A stretch of DNA of 64,000 bases, taken from assembly GCA_021832345.1 (NCBI GenBank), contig JAKBKY010000002.1, positions 62,001 through 126,000 of the forward strand. Direction: 5' to 3'. The DNA is from a bacterium. Its GTDB lineage: Bacteria; Vulcanimicrobiota; Vulcanimicrobiia; Vulcanimicrobiales; Vulcanimicrobiaceae. This document shows positions 34,872 through 43,167 of the stretch, piece by piece. Each line of letters begins with the position of its first letter. The stretch's first letter is position 1. The notes under the pieces were generated by a model. It was not told where the DNA came from. It worked only from the letters and a program-made list of their open reading frames with translations, and made no database searches. Both the position numbers and the translations under genes were made by a program.

Positions 34872-36601
34872 TACAGACGTTGCTCCACGGCGGCGCTCAG
34901 TTCGTCGAAAAACTGCTCGATGGGCACGGTGCGTTTGGTTTCGACGCCGCGTTGGTTGACGTTGACCGTCCCGTCGGAGGCCTCCTGTTTGCCCACGACC
35001 AGCACGTAGGGCACTCTCTGCTGCTTCCAGTGACGAATCTTATAGCCGAGCTTCTCGTTGGTTTCGTCGATCTCGATGCGCATGGCGTTGCGCCCCAGCC
35101 GTTGCGCGACCTCGCGTGCGTACTCAAGTTGATGCTCGGAGATCGGCACGACTACCGCTTGGACCGGCGCTAACCACGCCGGGAAGGCGCCGCCGAAGTG
35201 CTCGATGAGGATGCCGAAGAAGCGCTCCATGGAGCCCGCCAGCGCTCGATGGATCATCACAGGCCGATGATCGGCGCCGTCGCTGCCGCGATACTTCAAG
35301 CCGAACCGTTCGGGCAGCACGAAGTCCACTTGCACCGTCCCCAACTGCCAGCGCCGCCCGATCGCATCGCGGACGTTGATGTCGAGCTTCGGGCCGTAGA
35401 AGGCGCCGCCGCCTTCATCGACGACATAGGCCAGGCCGTGGCTTTCGAGCGCGCGTCGGATCGCGGCCTCGGCGGTTGGATCGGTCTGCGTGCGCTCATC
35501 CGCCTTGCGAGTCGAGAGCGCATACTCGAAGCCGGTAAACGCGAACGCCTGCATCAAGCGCAACGCTTCATCGAGCGTCTGCTCGAACTCGCCTTGGAGT
35601 TGCTCGGGCGTGCAGAAGAGATGCGCATCGTCTTGCGTGAAGCCGCGCACGCGGGTGAGCCCGTGCAGAACGCCGCTGCGTTCGAAGCGATAGACGGTCC
35701 CGAACTCCGAGAAGCGGATCGGCAACTCGCGATAACTGCGCGGGCGGCCGGCGTAGATGAGAATATGACCGGGGCAGTTCATCGGTTTGAGCCGGAAGCG
35801 TTGCTCCTCCACCTCGAGCGGCCCGAACATCGAGTCGGCGTAGTTCTCGAGATGCCCGGAGGTCGCGTAGAGCTTCTCGCTCATCAGGTGAGGCGTGACC
35901 ACCGGCTGGTAGCCGCGCTCGCGTAAGCCTTCCCGAATGAACCGCTCGACGATCTCGCGCACGATCGCGCCCTTGGGGTGCCAGAAGATCAAGCCGCCGC
36001 CGGCCTCCTCTTCGAGCGAAAAGAGATCGAGTTCGGCTCCCAGCTTGCGATGGTCGCGTTTGGCGGCCTCTTCGAGGTGCGCGAGGTAGGCGTCAAGTTC
36101 GGCTTGCGTATGCCAGGCCGTGCCGTAGATGCGCTGGAGCATCGGGTTGCGCTCGTCGCCGCGCCAGTAAGCTCCCGCGACGCTGGTCAGCTTGACCGCG
36201 CCGAGCGCGCCGGTCGAGTCGGCGTGTCCGCCGCGGCAGAGATCGGTGAACGCGCCGATGGAGTAGAGCGTGATCGGCTCGCCCTGCGGGATCTCGCTCG
36301 CGATCTCAACCTTGTAGGGATTATCGGCGAAGAACGCCAGTGCTTCGTCACGGCTCACCTGCCGGCCGAGCATCGGATGATCGGCTGCGACGATCTCGCG
36401 CATGCGGGCTTCGAGTCGTTCCAGATCCTCGGGCGTAAACGGCTGCGCGCGGTCGAAATCGTAGTAGAAGCCGTTCTCGATCGCCGGGCCGATGGTCGGT
36501 TTGGCGTCGGGGAAGAGTTCTTGTACGGCGTAGGCCAGCACGTGCGCGGCGGTATGGCGCAGCTCGGGAAGCGAGGGCGTTGGATGGGTGACGGCGGACA
36601 T
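34871..36601 (-). CDS. thrS: Threonyl-tRNA synthetase lacking the TGS domain
   Basis: The 576-residue enzyme begins directly in the N2 editing domain, with HTAAH (zinc-like His pair) near residue 15 and DLCRGGH for the editing cysteine and histidine. The class II catalytic core follows: MNCPGHILIY with the zinc cysteine, motif 2 FRFERSGVLHGLTRVRGF-like region, and motif 3 VMIHRALAGSMERFFGI, then the anticodon-binding domain. Typical ThrS (about 640) has a ~60-residue TGS domain first. Upstream the frame stays open for only 28 codons without ATG, GTG or TTG, so TGS is truly absent here. GGGAG abuts the ATG, so initiation may be unusual. Confidence 0.93.
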   Translation of the reverse strand: MSAVTHPTPSLPELRHTAAHVLAYAVQELFPDAKPTIGPAIENGFYYDFDRAQPFTPEDLERLEARMREIVAADHPMLGRQVSRDEALAFFADNPYKVEIASEIPQGEPITLYSIGAFTDLCRGGHADSTGALGAVKLTSVAGAYWRGDERNPMLQRIYGTAWHTQAELDAYLAHLEEAAKRDHRKLGAELDLFSLEEEAGGGLIFWHPKGAIVREIVERFIREGLRERGYQPVVTPHLMSEKLYATSGHLENYADSMFGPLEVEEQRFRLKPMNCPGHILIYAGRPRSYRELPIRFSEFGTVYRFERSGVLHGLTRVRGFTQDDAHLFCTPEQLQGEFEQTLDEALRLMQAFAFTGFEYALSTRKADERTQTDPTAEAAIRRALESHGLAYVVDEGGGAFYGPKLDINVRDAIGRRWQLGTVQVDFVLPERFGLKYRGSDGADHRPVMIHRALAGSMERFFGILIEHFGGAFPAWLAPVQAVVVPISEHQLEYAREVAQRLGRNAMRIEIDETNEKLGYKIRHWKQQRVPYVLVVGKQEASDGTVNVNQRGVETKRTVPIEQFFDELSAAVEQRL

Positions 36602-36606
36602 CTCCC

Positions 36607-36625
36607 GGTGCGCTTTCGGCGCACC
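36607..36625 (-). other. Hairpin in the thrS 5' leader
   Basis: GGTGCGC and GCGCACC pair over seven bases with a TTTCG-type loop, five bases from the thrS start codon. The position would cover the ribosome-binding region, compatible with translational control as known for thrS in enterobacteria, though no similarity to that operator is claimed. Confidence 0.4.
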
Positions 36626-36672
36626 CGAGCGCGGGCCTCTCGCAGGCAGAAGGTTAAGGACTCGCCGCTGCG

Positions 36673-36691
36673 CCTTAATCTTTCCTTAGTC
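36673..36691 (+). promoter_or_regulatory. Pho-box-like direct repeat upstream of pstS
   Basis: CCTTAATC at 36673-36680 and CCTTAGTC at 36684-36691 repeat with an 11-bp period, the spacing of PhoB/PhoP half sites. They lie about 90 bases before pstS, in the divergent thrS-pstS region. The consensus match is only approximate, so this is inferred from spacing plus the downstream genes. Confidence 0.4.
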
Positions 36692-36779
36692 ACGGCTTCA
36701 TGCCTACCGGGTATCGTGATGGCGTCGGCGGACGCCGCCGCCGTGCCTTTCTTCGCTCCTCGTCATCTATGGAGTTTTC

Positions 36780-37832
36780 ATGCGCAAGAGTCTGATTACA
36801 GCAGTGGCCATGGGCCTCGTATTGGCAACCGCGTCGACCGCGTTTGCCGCTACCCGCATGCTCGAGACCGGATCCACGCTTCTCTATCCGCTGGTGAACC
36901 TCTGGGTTGCCACCTATCAGAAGGAACACCGTAATGTTCAGATCACCACGCAGGGCACCGGCAGCGGCACCGGCATCTCCGAAGCCATCGCCGGCGTCGC
37001 GCAGATCGGCGCTTCGGACGCGTACATGTCCAACGGTCAGATGAAGCAGCACCGGATGCTAAACATTCCGCTGGCGATTAGCGCGCAGCAGATCAACTAC
37101 AACATCCCGGGACTCAACAACGTTCACCTCAATCTCTCGGGGCCGGTGCTCGCCGGCATCTACTCCGGCCGGATCACCTACTGGAACGACAACGCCATCA
37201 AGGCGCTCAACCGCGCCTACGCTTCGCGCTTGCCTCATAAGGTGATCATCCCGATCCACCGTTCGGACGGCTCGGGCGACACGTTCATCTTCTCGCAGTA
37301 CCTCTCGTTCTCGACTCCGTCATGGAAGAACGGACCCGCCTACGGCACGACCATTAGCTGGCCGACCGTGCAGACCGCCGTCGGTGCCAACGGTAACCCC
37401 GGCATGCTGCAGACCTGTAAAGCCACGCCCTACTCGATTGCTTACATCGGCGTGAGTTTCCTCAACGAGACCAACAAGGCCGGACTGGGCTATGCGCGGC
37501 TGAAGAACCGCGCCGGACGCTTCGTCCTTCCGACGACCCAGACGGTCAACGCGGCCGCTGCGACGCTGGTCAGCCGGACGCCGCGCGATGAGCGCATCTC
37601 CCTCGTCTTCGCGCCGGGTGCCAACTCCTACCCGATCATCAACTACGAATACGCGATCGTGAACCCGAAGCAGGCGAACCCGGCCACCGCCAAAGAACTC
37701 AGGGAGTTCCTAAACTGGGCCATCGACGGCAACGGTGGGCAGAAGCCGTACTACCTCGACCAGGTACACTTCCGGCCGCTCCCCGCTTCCATCGTGAAAC
37801 TCAGCCGGAGTCAGATCGCCAGCATCTCCTAG
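36780..37832 (+). CDS. pstS: Phosphate ABC transporter substrate-binding protein
   Basis: A 350-residue periplasmic phosphate-binding protein. A Sec signal (ITAVAMGLVLATASTAFAA) precedes TGSTLLYPLVNLW, and the phosphate-contact segments TGSGTGISEAIAG and HRSDGSGDTFIF are present. There is no lipobox, so it is probably soluble in the periplasm of a diderm. A GGAG ribosome-binding site precedes ATG 36780. It opens the pstS-pstC-pstA operon. Confidence 0.95.
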   Translation: MRKSLITAVAMGLVLATASTAFAATRMLETGSTLLYPLVNLWVATYQKEHRNVQITTQGTGSGTGISEAIAGVAQIGASDAYMSNGQMKQHRMLNIPLAISAQQINYNIPGLNNVHLNLSGPVLAGIYSGRITYWNDNAIKALNRAYASRLPHKVIIPIHRSDGSGDTFIFSQYLSFSTPSWKNGPAYGTTISWPTVQTAVGANGNPGMLQTCKATPYSIAYIGVSFLNETNKAGLGYARLKNRAGRFVLPTTQTVNAAAATLVSRTPRDERISLVFAPGANSYPIINYEYAIVNPKQANPATAKELREFLNWAIDGNGGQKPYYLDQVHFRPLPASIVKLSRSQIASIS

Positions 37833-37856
37833 CCGAGAACGGGAGCGCAACGTCGG

Positions 37857-38921
37857 ATGACGTCGATCGAACGGGGGAGGCGCAGCGGTGTCTCCCCCGA
37901 GGATCCCTTGGTGAAGGGCTTAGCGCGCGCTTGGGGCTTGCAACGACCCTGGGCGCAGCTCATCTTTAAGCTTGGAACCGGGACGACCGCGGTGCTTAGC
38001 GCACTCGTGGTCGTTCTCATCTGCGTCTTTCTTACGGTCTTTGCGTGGCCGGCCATCCGCTTCAACGGTTGGAACATCCTCACCGGCACCATCTGGAACA
38101 TCGGCAACCAGTATGGGAGCGGAAGCATCACGCACAACGGGTACTCGGCCGAACCCGGCGCGCAGTTCGGTGGACTGGTCTTCATCTTTGGAACGCTGGC
38201 GACGGCGACCGTCGCGATGATTGCCGCGGTGCCGCTGGCGTTTCTGGTCTCGGTCGCGCTCGTCTACCGCGTGCCTGCCCGCATCCGGCCGTTGGCCAAC
38301 GCTCTGGTCGAGTTGATGGCCGGTGTTCCCTCGGTGGTCTACGGGCTTTGGGGCATGGTCGTGCTCGTTCCGTGGATCGGCACGAAGCTGGCGCCCGCGG
38401 CGACGGCGCACCTTGGGTTTCTGCCGATCTTTCACGGCGATGCCGGCAGCGGCAACGGCTTGCTGGCCGCAAGCACCATCATCGCGTTGATGGTGATCCC
38501 CATCATGGTTGCGACGATTCGCGACGTTATCAACGCGCAGGCCACATCCGTCTACGAGGCGAGCATGGCGCTGGGGAGTACCTCTTGGCAGGCCGTCACG
38601 CGAGCGGTGTTGCCGTCGGTACGCAACGGCATGATCGCCGCGATCATGGTGGCGTTCGGCCGAGCGCTGGGTGAAACCATGGCCGTCTTGATGGTCTGCG
38701 GCGCCGCGATCAACACCTACCCGCAGAATATCTTTCAATCCGTCAACACGTTGGCGGCGGTGATCGTCTCGCAGTTGGAGTCGGCGTTGACCGATTCCAG
38801 CGGCATGGCGCAACGCTCGCTTGCGGAGCTGGCGGTGGTGCTCTTTGCGATTACGGTCGTACTCAATATGCTGGCGCGCGGCATTCTGCGCGGTGCCGAC
38901 CGATCGCAGGAGGCGCAATGA
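37857..38921 (+). CDS. pstC: Phosphate ABC transporter permease PstC
   Basis: A 354-residue permease with about six transmembrane helices and an EAA-type loop (YEASMALGSTSWQAVTRAVLPS). The LMAGVPSVVYGLWG segment is typical of PstC. It follows pstS by 24 bases and overlaps pstA by four (ATGA). Confidence 0.95.
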   Translation: MTSIERGRRSGVSPEDPLVKGLARAWGLQRPWAQLIFKLGTGTTAVLSALVVVLICVFLTVFAWPAIRFNGWNILTGTIWNIGNQYGSGSITHNGYSAEPGAQFGGLVFIFGTLATATVAMIAAVPLAFLVSVALVYRVPARIRPLANALVELMAGVPSVVYGLWGMVVLVPWIGTKLAPAATAHLGFLPIFHGDAGSGNGLLAASTIIALMVIPIMVATIRDVINAQATSVYEASMALGSTSWQAVTRAVLPSVRNGMIAAIMVAFGRALGETMAVLMVCGAAINTYPQNIFQSVNTLAAVIVSQLESALTDSSGMAQRSLAELAVVLFAITVVLNMLARGILRGADRSQEAQ

Positions 38922-39775
38922 TCCTGCGCCGTCGTCGTAGAGCGGCCATCGCGTCAAAGCTCTGGTGGGGCGCGAGCCTCCTTGCGCTCTTCGCCGTCAT
39001 TGCCGTGTTGCTCTCGATCTTCTGGTTTGTCGCGGCGCGTGGGTTTCCGGCCCTGCGCCCGGCGATCCTGACGACCGTCACGGCCGGTACGTCCGGAGGG
39101 CTGCTCAATGCGATCGCCGGGACCTTCCTGTTGGTGATCTCGGGGATGGTCATGGTCGCGATCGTCGGCTTGGGGACGGCGGTCTGGATGGTGGAGTTTG
39201 CGTCGTCGCGGCCGCGCGCGCTGGTGCGTTTTGCCATCGATGTGCTCTTCGGGGTGCCCTCGATCGTGGTCGGCTACTCGCTCTACGTCGCGCTGGTCGA
39301 AGGGCTCGGCTGGGGATTCTCACTCGTCGCCGGTGCGCTGGCGCTGGCGATCATCATGTTGCCCTACGTCGTGCGCAACGCCGATTTAGCGCTCTCGGCG
39401 GTGCCAAGAGATCTGCGCGAAGCGGCGATTGCGCTGGGTGCGCGCCAGGCCACTGCGGCGGTTTCGGTCGCGCTGCCGTGGGCGGTGCCCGGTATCCTGA
39501 CGGGGTTTCTCATCGCGACCGGCATCGCGGTGGGCGAGACGGCGCCGCTCATCTACACGGCGGGCTGGTCGAACTTCTTGCCGAGCTTCGCGCCGACGCA
39601 CTCGCCCGTGGGCTATCTGACGTACGTCGTCTGGACCTTCATCAGCCTGCCGTTTACGGCCTCGCACGAACTGGCCTACGCAGCGGCAGTCTTGCTCATG
39701 TTGATCATCTTCGTGACGAATCTGGCGTCACGGACCTTCGTCGAGTACTACGCGCAGAAGACCCATCGCCGATGA
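38918..39775 (+). CDS. pstA: Phosphate ABC transporter permease PstA
   Basis: A 285-residue partner permease with the motif VLFGVPSIVVGYSLY and an EAA loop (REAAIALGARQATAAVSVALP). The final segment FVTNLASRTFVEYYAQ is like other PstA proteins. The ATPase gene pstB, normally next, is absent: the operon ends here and an unrelated gene on the other strand follows. Confidence 0.94.
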   Translation: MILRRRRRAAIASKLWWGASLLALFAVIAVLLSIFWFVAARGFPALRPAILTTVTAGTSGGLLNAIAGTFLLVISGMVMVAIVGLGTAVWMVEFASSRPRALVRFAIDVLFGVPSIVVGYSLYVALVEGLGWGFSLVAGALALAIIMLPYVVRNADLALSAVPRDLREAAIALGARQATAAVSVALPWAVPGILTGFLIATGIAVGETAPLIYTAGWSNFLPSFAPTHSPVGYLTYVVWTFISLPFTASHELAYAAAVLLMLIIFVTNLASRTFVEYYAQKTHRR

Positions 39776-39865
39776 CGAGCTGCGCCCGCGTCATCATCGC
39801 CGGAGCAATCGTCACCGGTACGAACCGTGCGCGAAACCGATAAAACTCAGAATGGTGTAAGCACC

Positions 39866-40294
39866 TTAGAAGCAATGGGTGAACCAAACGACAAATATCC
39901 CAAGGGCCATAGCGAGGCACAGCGGGGAAAACACGGTGCCATCGAGTCGCGCGAAGCGTGTGCCGGTAACTTTTTTGAAAAATCCGACGAAGCGGAAATC
40001 ACCCACGGCGCGAGCAAGAAACACGAATGCCAACGCAAATATGAGCCAGCAAAGAACACGATGAGGCAGTGGTGTACGCACAATTCCGGAGGCGGCAGCC
40101 ACCAGCAACGCGCAGGCGAGTAGGGCTAAAGCGACGCTAAGCGTTCCGAGACGCGACGGGACAAAGGCCGGTCGGCCTTCCACTTCAGGAACTGCCGCAA
40201 TTTTTGCGCCCTGACCCCCGAGAGCCCAATAGACATGGACGAGCGCGAGAAATACGAATACGCCGATCAAAATTCCCGGCAGAAAACTAGCCAT
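39866..40294 (-). CDS. DUF3995-type membrane protein
   Basis: A 142-residue protein with four hydrophobic segments and the conserved early motif VHVYWALGGQGA followed by VPEVEGRPAF, which is the DUF3995 pattern. No function is established. It faces the pst operon and may mark the point where pstB was lost or moved. Confidence 0.7.
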   Translation of the reverse strand: MASFLPGILIGVFVFLALVHVYWALGGQGAKIAAVPEVEGRPAFVPSRLGTLSVALALLACALLVAAASGIVRTPLPHRVLCWLIFALAFVFLARAVGDFRFVGFFKKVTGTRFARLDGTVFSPLCLAMALGIFVVWFTHCF

Positions 40295-40535
40295 CGTTCA
40301 CCATCCCCGCGATAATTGAATCCAAATGCTACCGGAGACGTGCGGAATCCTCGGTGGAGAACAGCGGCGGTGGCTTCGCCATAACCTGTGGCGGCAGCAG
40401 CGCGTGGCCGCGTCCTTGACCCAGCGCTCGATATGGCGCGGCTCGCCGTCGTATTGTTTTCACATTACCGGTTGCGCCGGGCAGCGCAGACGGGCTTGAC
40501 CTGTTGCGGCATTGACACCAAGATTAGGCCACGCC

Positions 40536-40682
40536 ATGTCCGATTTTCGGAGTTACAGCGACCGTTTTTTGGAACCGCGCGTCCGGGCCGCCATCCTGGA
40601 TACCCGGGTTATTGCTCTAGCGGGCGCTCGCCAGGTTGGGGGAAGCACCGTGCGTTCGGCGGCACCTGCGAGAAATCGCTGA
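40536..40682 (+). pseudogene. Fragment of a DUF4143-type AAA ATPase
   Basis: The 48-residue frame reads FRSYSDRFLEPRVRAAILD then VIALAGARQVGGST, matching the N-terminus and Walker A region of the widespread AAA+DUF4143 proteins (normally GxRQVGKST). The lysine is replaced by glycine and the frame stops soon after, with no recognisable continuation. This looks like the stub of a degraded gene. The surrounding 40295-40787 holds nothing else I can support. Confidence 0.55.
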
Positions 40683-40787
40683 CGAAGATTGCGGAAGTTC
40701 GGACGGCCTTGTAGGAAGGGCATATGACGAAGGATTTAGTCCGAAAACGGTTGTTTCCCGGACATGTTGCTGGCCGAACTGTTTTAA

Positions 40788-40862
40788 TGGTGGGCGGTAG
40801 AAGGATTGAACTTCTGACCTCTTCCGTGTCAAGGAAGCGCTCTCCCACTGAGCTAACCGCCC
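40788..40862 (-). tRNA. tRNA-Val (GAC)
   Basis: The minus strand folds into a cloverleaf: acceptor GGGCGGT pairs with ACCGCCC, the D-arm is TAGCTCAGTGGGAGAGC, the anticodon stem CTTCC/GGAAG holds loop TTGACAC (anticodon GAC), and the T-loop is TTCAATC. A CCA end is encoded (40788-40790). Confidence 0.95.
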
Positions 40863-41003
40863 ACGCCGCGCCCCGCGCGAACCGTGCGAGTATAGCAGAG
40901 CCCGAAGGGCGCCCGCAACCTCACCGCGGCGCGCGGCGTGAAAATACCGAGCGTTCGCTTCGGCGGCGGGCGCCGCGAAAGCGGCGTCGAAGAGTCGCCC
41001 CAT

Positions 41004-41651
41004 ATGGAACAAGCGATGACCGCACCAGAACTCCTGCGCTTGCCGTCTCCCGCTCCCGCCCCCCAAGCGCTCGCCTTTGACGGCGAGCATCTTTGGCTAG
41101 GTTCATGGGAGACGCAGCGCCTCTATGGCATCGATCCCCACCATTTTACCGTCTTCGAAGAAGCCAACGCCCCGGGTAAGCCCGTGGGGGCCGTCTGCGT
41201 CGGCGACGAGTTGCGGCTGGTCTGCAGTGAAGGCTCGGAGGGCGACCGGTTTATTCGACGCTTCATTCCCGGCCACGGATTTAAGGAGCACGATCGCATT
41301 AGCTGTCCGGAGCACACCGGTTCCTTCCTGGCCTTCGACGGTACCCATCTTTGGTTGAGTCAGCGCTACAACAAACGAGTGTTCAAGCTCGATGCCGAGT
41401 ATCGCGTCACGGCGGCCGTTGAGATCGGCGCCGAGGTGCTGGGCGTGGCCTGGGTGGAGGGCGCGCTCTACGCCTCCACATGGCACGGCAAAGAGGGCGG
41501 CTGCGCGATCGTGCGCGTTGCAGACATCGATACAGGCCTGATCGACACCGTAGCGAGCATGCCCTTCGCCGCGATCTCGCTGACCCACGACGGAAGCCGC
41601 TTCTGGACCAATGACCCGCGCACCACGTCGCTTGTGGCCTTTAACCTGTAA
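41004..41651 (+). CDS. Beta-propeller-like protein, paralog of the gene at 32.0 kb
   Basis: The 215-residue product shares with its paralog the start ELLRLPSPAP, then LAFDGEHLWLGS, RFIRRFIPGHG and LWLSQRYNKRVF. A SMP-30/propeller-like repeat is again visible, without a signal peptide. ATG 41004 was chosen because the encoded protein then lines up with the paralog; an upstream GTG adds 22 Arg/Gly-rich residues unlike it. It ends over the kinase gene by 11 bases. Confidence 0.7.
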   Translation: MEQAMTAPELLRLPSPAPAPQALAFDGEHLWLGSWETQRLYGIDPHHFTVFEEANAPGKPVGAVCVGDELRLVCSEGSEGDRFIRRFIPGHGFKEHDRISCPEHTGSFLAFDGTHLWLSQRYNKRVFKLDAEYRVTAAVEIGAEVLGVAWVEGALYASTWHGKEGGCAIVRVADIDTGLIDTVASMPFAAISLTHDGSRFWTNDPRTTSLVAFNL

Positions 41652-42270
41652 CTGATCGCGCCGCTTGAACGGCCTCTACGGCAATGCGGATGGCGGCGTC
41701 GATGCCGACGCGTTGCGTGTTAAGGACGAGGTCGTAGGTACGCGCGTCGTACATGTCGGTTGCAAAGAAGTGCGCGAGATAGCGCTTGCGAAGATCATCG
41801 GTATGCCGCACGCGTTCTTCGGCGGCGGTGCGATCGATGCTAAAGCGGCGCATCACCTGTTCGATGCGCCACTGTCTGCCCGCCAACAGCATCATCGAGA
41901 AGATATGCCCGCGAGTGACGCGCTCCGCGAGCAACTTGCTGCCGCCATGCCCGATTACCACCACATCGCCTTTGGCTGCGTGATCCATGACGAGGTTGCG
42001 CAACTCATCGAGCACCGTCGCCTCCGTCGAGCGCCACTCCGTCGCAGCCACTAATACGCCTGCTTGCGCGATATCGCTCAAGAAGGTACTCGCCAGTGTC
42101 GGCGGCTTTTCGTCGATGCGTTGCAGGTACTCTGCCGAGAAGCCGCCGCGGCTTGCCAGCTCGGCGATGATCGTGCGCTCGTCGAGCAGTTCGGCACCGA
42201 TCGCCGCGGCGAGCGCCTCCCCGACCGAGAGCCCGCCTGCACCGAACTGCCGCGAGATCATGATAATCAT
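41641..42270 (-). CDS. Cytidylate-kinase-like P-loop protein
   Basis: A 209-residue protein starting MIIMISRQFGAGGLSVGEAL, which is the modified P-loop of the cytidylate kinase-like family (Pfam type Cytidylate_kin2). KGDVVVIGHGGSKLLAER and DYDLVLNT-type segments (TYDLVLNTQRVG) follow. Its real substrate is unknown, and it is not the canonical Cmk. The stop and start overlap its neighbours, and it is coupled to the thioesterase upstream. Confidence 0.75.
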   Translation of the reverse strand: MIIMISRQFGAGGLSVGEALAAAIGAELLDERTIIAELASRGGFSAEYLQRIDEKPPTLASTFLSDIAQAGVLVAATEWRSTEATVLDELRNLVMDHAAKGDVVVIGHGGSKLLAERVTRGHIFSMMLLAGRQWRIEQVMRRFSIDRTAAEERVRHTDDLRKRYLAHFFATDMYDARTYDLVLNTQRVGIDAAIRIAVEAVQAARSVTG

Positions 42271-42698
42271 GAGAAGCGCTGCACCGGCCCTTGTTCGAAG
42301 GTCGCGATCGCGTCGCGCCAGCCCTCTGGAATCGGGATCGTGCGCTCGGCCACGAAATCGTAGGCGACCATCGATGTGGTGCCGTGTGCGGCCCGCTCCC
42401 GGCGGTCCACGCACCAGACTTCATAGGTGAAATCCCAGGATCGCGTCCCGATGCGAGGGATGCGGCAGCCGACGATGATCCGGTCGCGGTAGCGCAGCGG
42501 TCGTTCGTAGGAGAAGGCGATCGACGCTTGGATCATGCCACGCTCGCCGTGGACGGTTTCATGCATAACGCGTGCGAAATACTCGGCGCGCAGCGTTTCA
42601 GCCCAGCGCAGATAGGCGACGTTGTTGACATGTTGCAGCATATCGATGTCCGCGAAGGGGACGCTGAACTCCCAAACGATCGGATAGCCTTCGAGCAT
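42267..42698 (-). CDS. Hotdog-fold acyl-CoA thioesterase
   Basis: A 143-residue 4HBT/YbgC-type protein with the active-site strand-helix FADIDMLQHVNNVAYLRWAE (Asp general base) and the usual FSYERPLRYRD segment. The ATG at 42698 is chosen by homology; the frame remains open upstream. It overlaps the kinase gene by four bases. Confidence 0.85.
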   Translation of the reverse strand: MLEGYPIVWEFSVPFADIDMLQHVNNVAYLRWAETLRAEYFARVMHETVHGERGMIQASIAFSYERPLRYRDRIIVGCRIPRIGTRSWDFTYEVWCVDRRERAAHGTTSMVAYDFVAERTIPIPEGWRDAIATFEQGPVQRFS

Positions 42699-42815
42699 GG
42701 GCTCGTTCTTCGACGTTCTTGCCTCCGGTACTGTCGGGCAGTCGGCGAAACACGCTGGACAAGCGGTAAGCCGGTAGGATATCATTCGCTCTTGTCCAAG
42801 GTGGACGGCCGGCGC

Positions 42816-42890
42816 GGGCGCGTAGCTCAGTGGGAGAGCATCCGCTTCACACGCGGGGGGTCGTTGGTTCAATCCCAACCGTGCCCACCA
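42816..42890 (+). tRNA. tRNA-Val (CAC)
   Basis: Acceptor GGGCGCG pairs with CGTGCCC, the anticodon stem CCGC/GCGG holds loop TTCACAC (anticodon CAC), the T-loop is TTCAATC, and CCA is encoded. It is the first of three tRNA genes in a row. Confidence 0.95.
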
Positions 42891-42894
42891 CCAT

Positions 42895-42971
42895 GGCGCT
42901 GTAGCTCAGTTGGTTAGAGCGCCGCCCTGTCACGGCGGAGGTCGAGGGTTCGAGCCCCTTCAGCGTCGCCA
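42895..42971 (+). tRNA. tRNA-Asp (GTC)
   Basis: Acceptor GGCGCTG pairs with CAGCGTC, the anticodon stem CCGCC/GGCGG holds loop CTGTCAC (anticodon GTC), the T-loop is TTCGAGC, and CCA is encoded. Only four bases separate it from the preceding tRNA. Confidence 0.95.
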
Positions 42972-43020
42972 TGTTCAACGAGCGCATCGCCTCGCGGTGC
43001 GCTCATCCTCAAGGAGACGA

Positions 43021-43096
43021 GCCAAGGTAGCTCAGTCGGTAGAGCACGCGCCTGAAAAGTGCGGTGTCGCCGGTTCGATTCCGGCCCTTGGCACCA
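43021..43096 (+). tRNA. tRNA-Phe (GAA)
   Basis: Acceptor GCCAAGG pairs with CCTTGGC, the anticodon stem CGCGC/GTGCG holds loop CTGAAAA (anticodon GAA), the T-loop is TTCGATT, and CCA is encoded. It is last in the Val-Asp-Phe run. Confidence 0.95.
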
Positions 43097-43108
43097 CGTT
43101 GACGACCA

Positions 43109-43137
43109 GACGCCCGCCGGTGTAGCCTGCGGGCGTC
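43109..43137. terminator. Possible bidirectional terminator hairpin
   Basis: GACGCCCGC and GCGGGCGTC form a perfect 9-bp stem with an 11-base loop between the tRNA run (plus strand) and selD (minus strand), where both transcripts should end. No T-tract follows, so it is only a probable terminator. Confidence 0.5.
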
Positions 43138-43167
43138 CGGCATGCCCGCGCGGGTTTCAGGACCGCG

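Noticed and set aside
39772-39843. Short frame of 23 residues overlapping the pstA stop (ATGA)
   Set aside because: It could be a remnant start of pstB, but no PstB motif (Walker A) is visible, so it is not supported as a gene.
40388-40714. Open frame of 108 residues after the DUF3995 gene
   Set aside because: Composition-driven; it contains no motif and overlaps the better supported ATPase stub in another frame.
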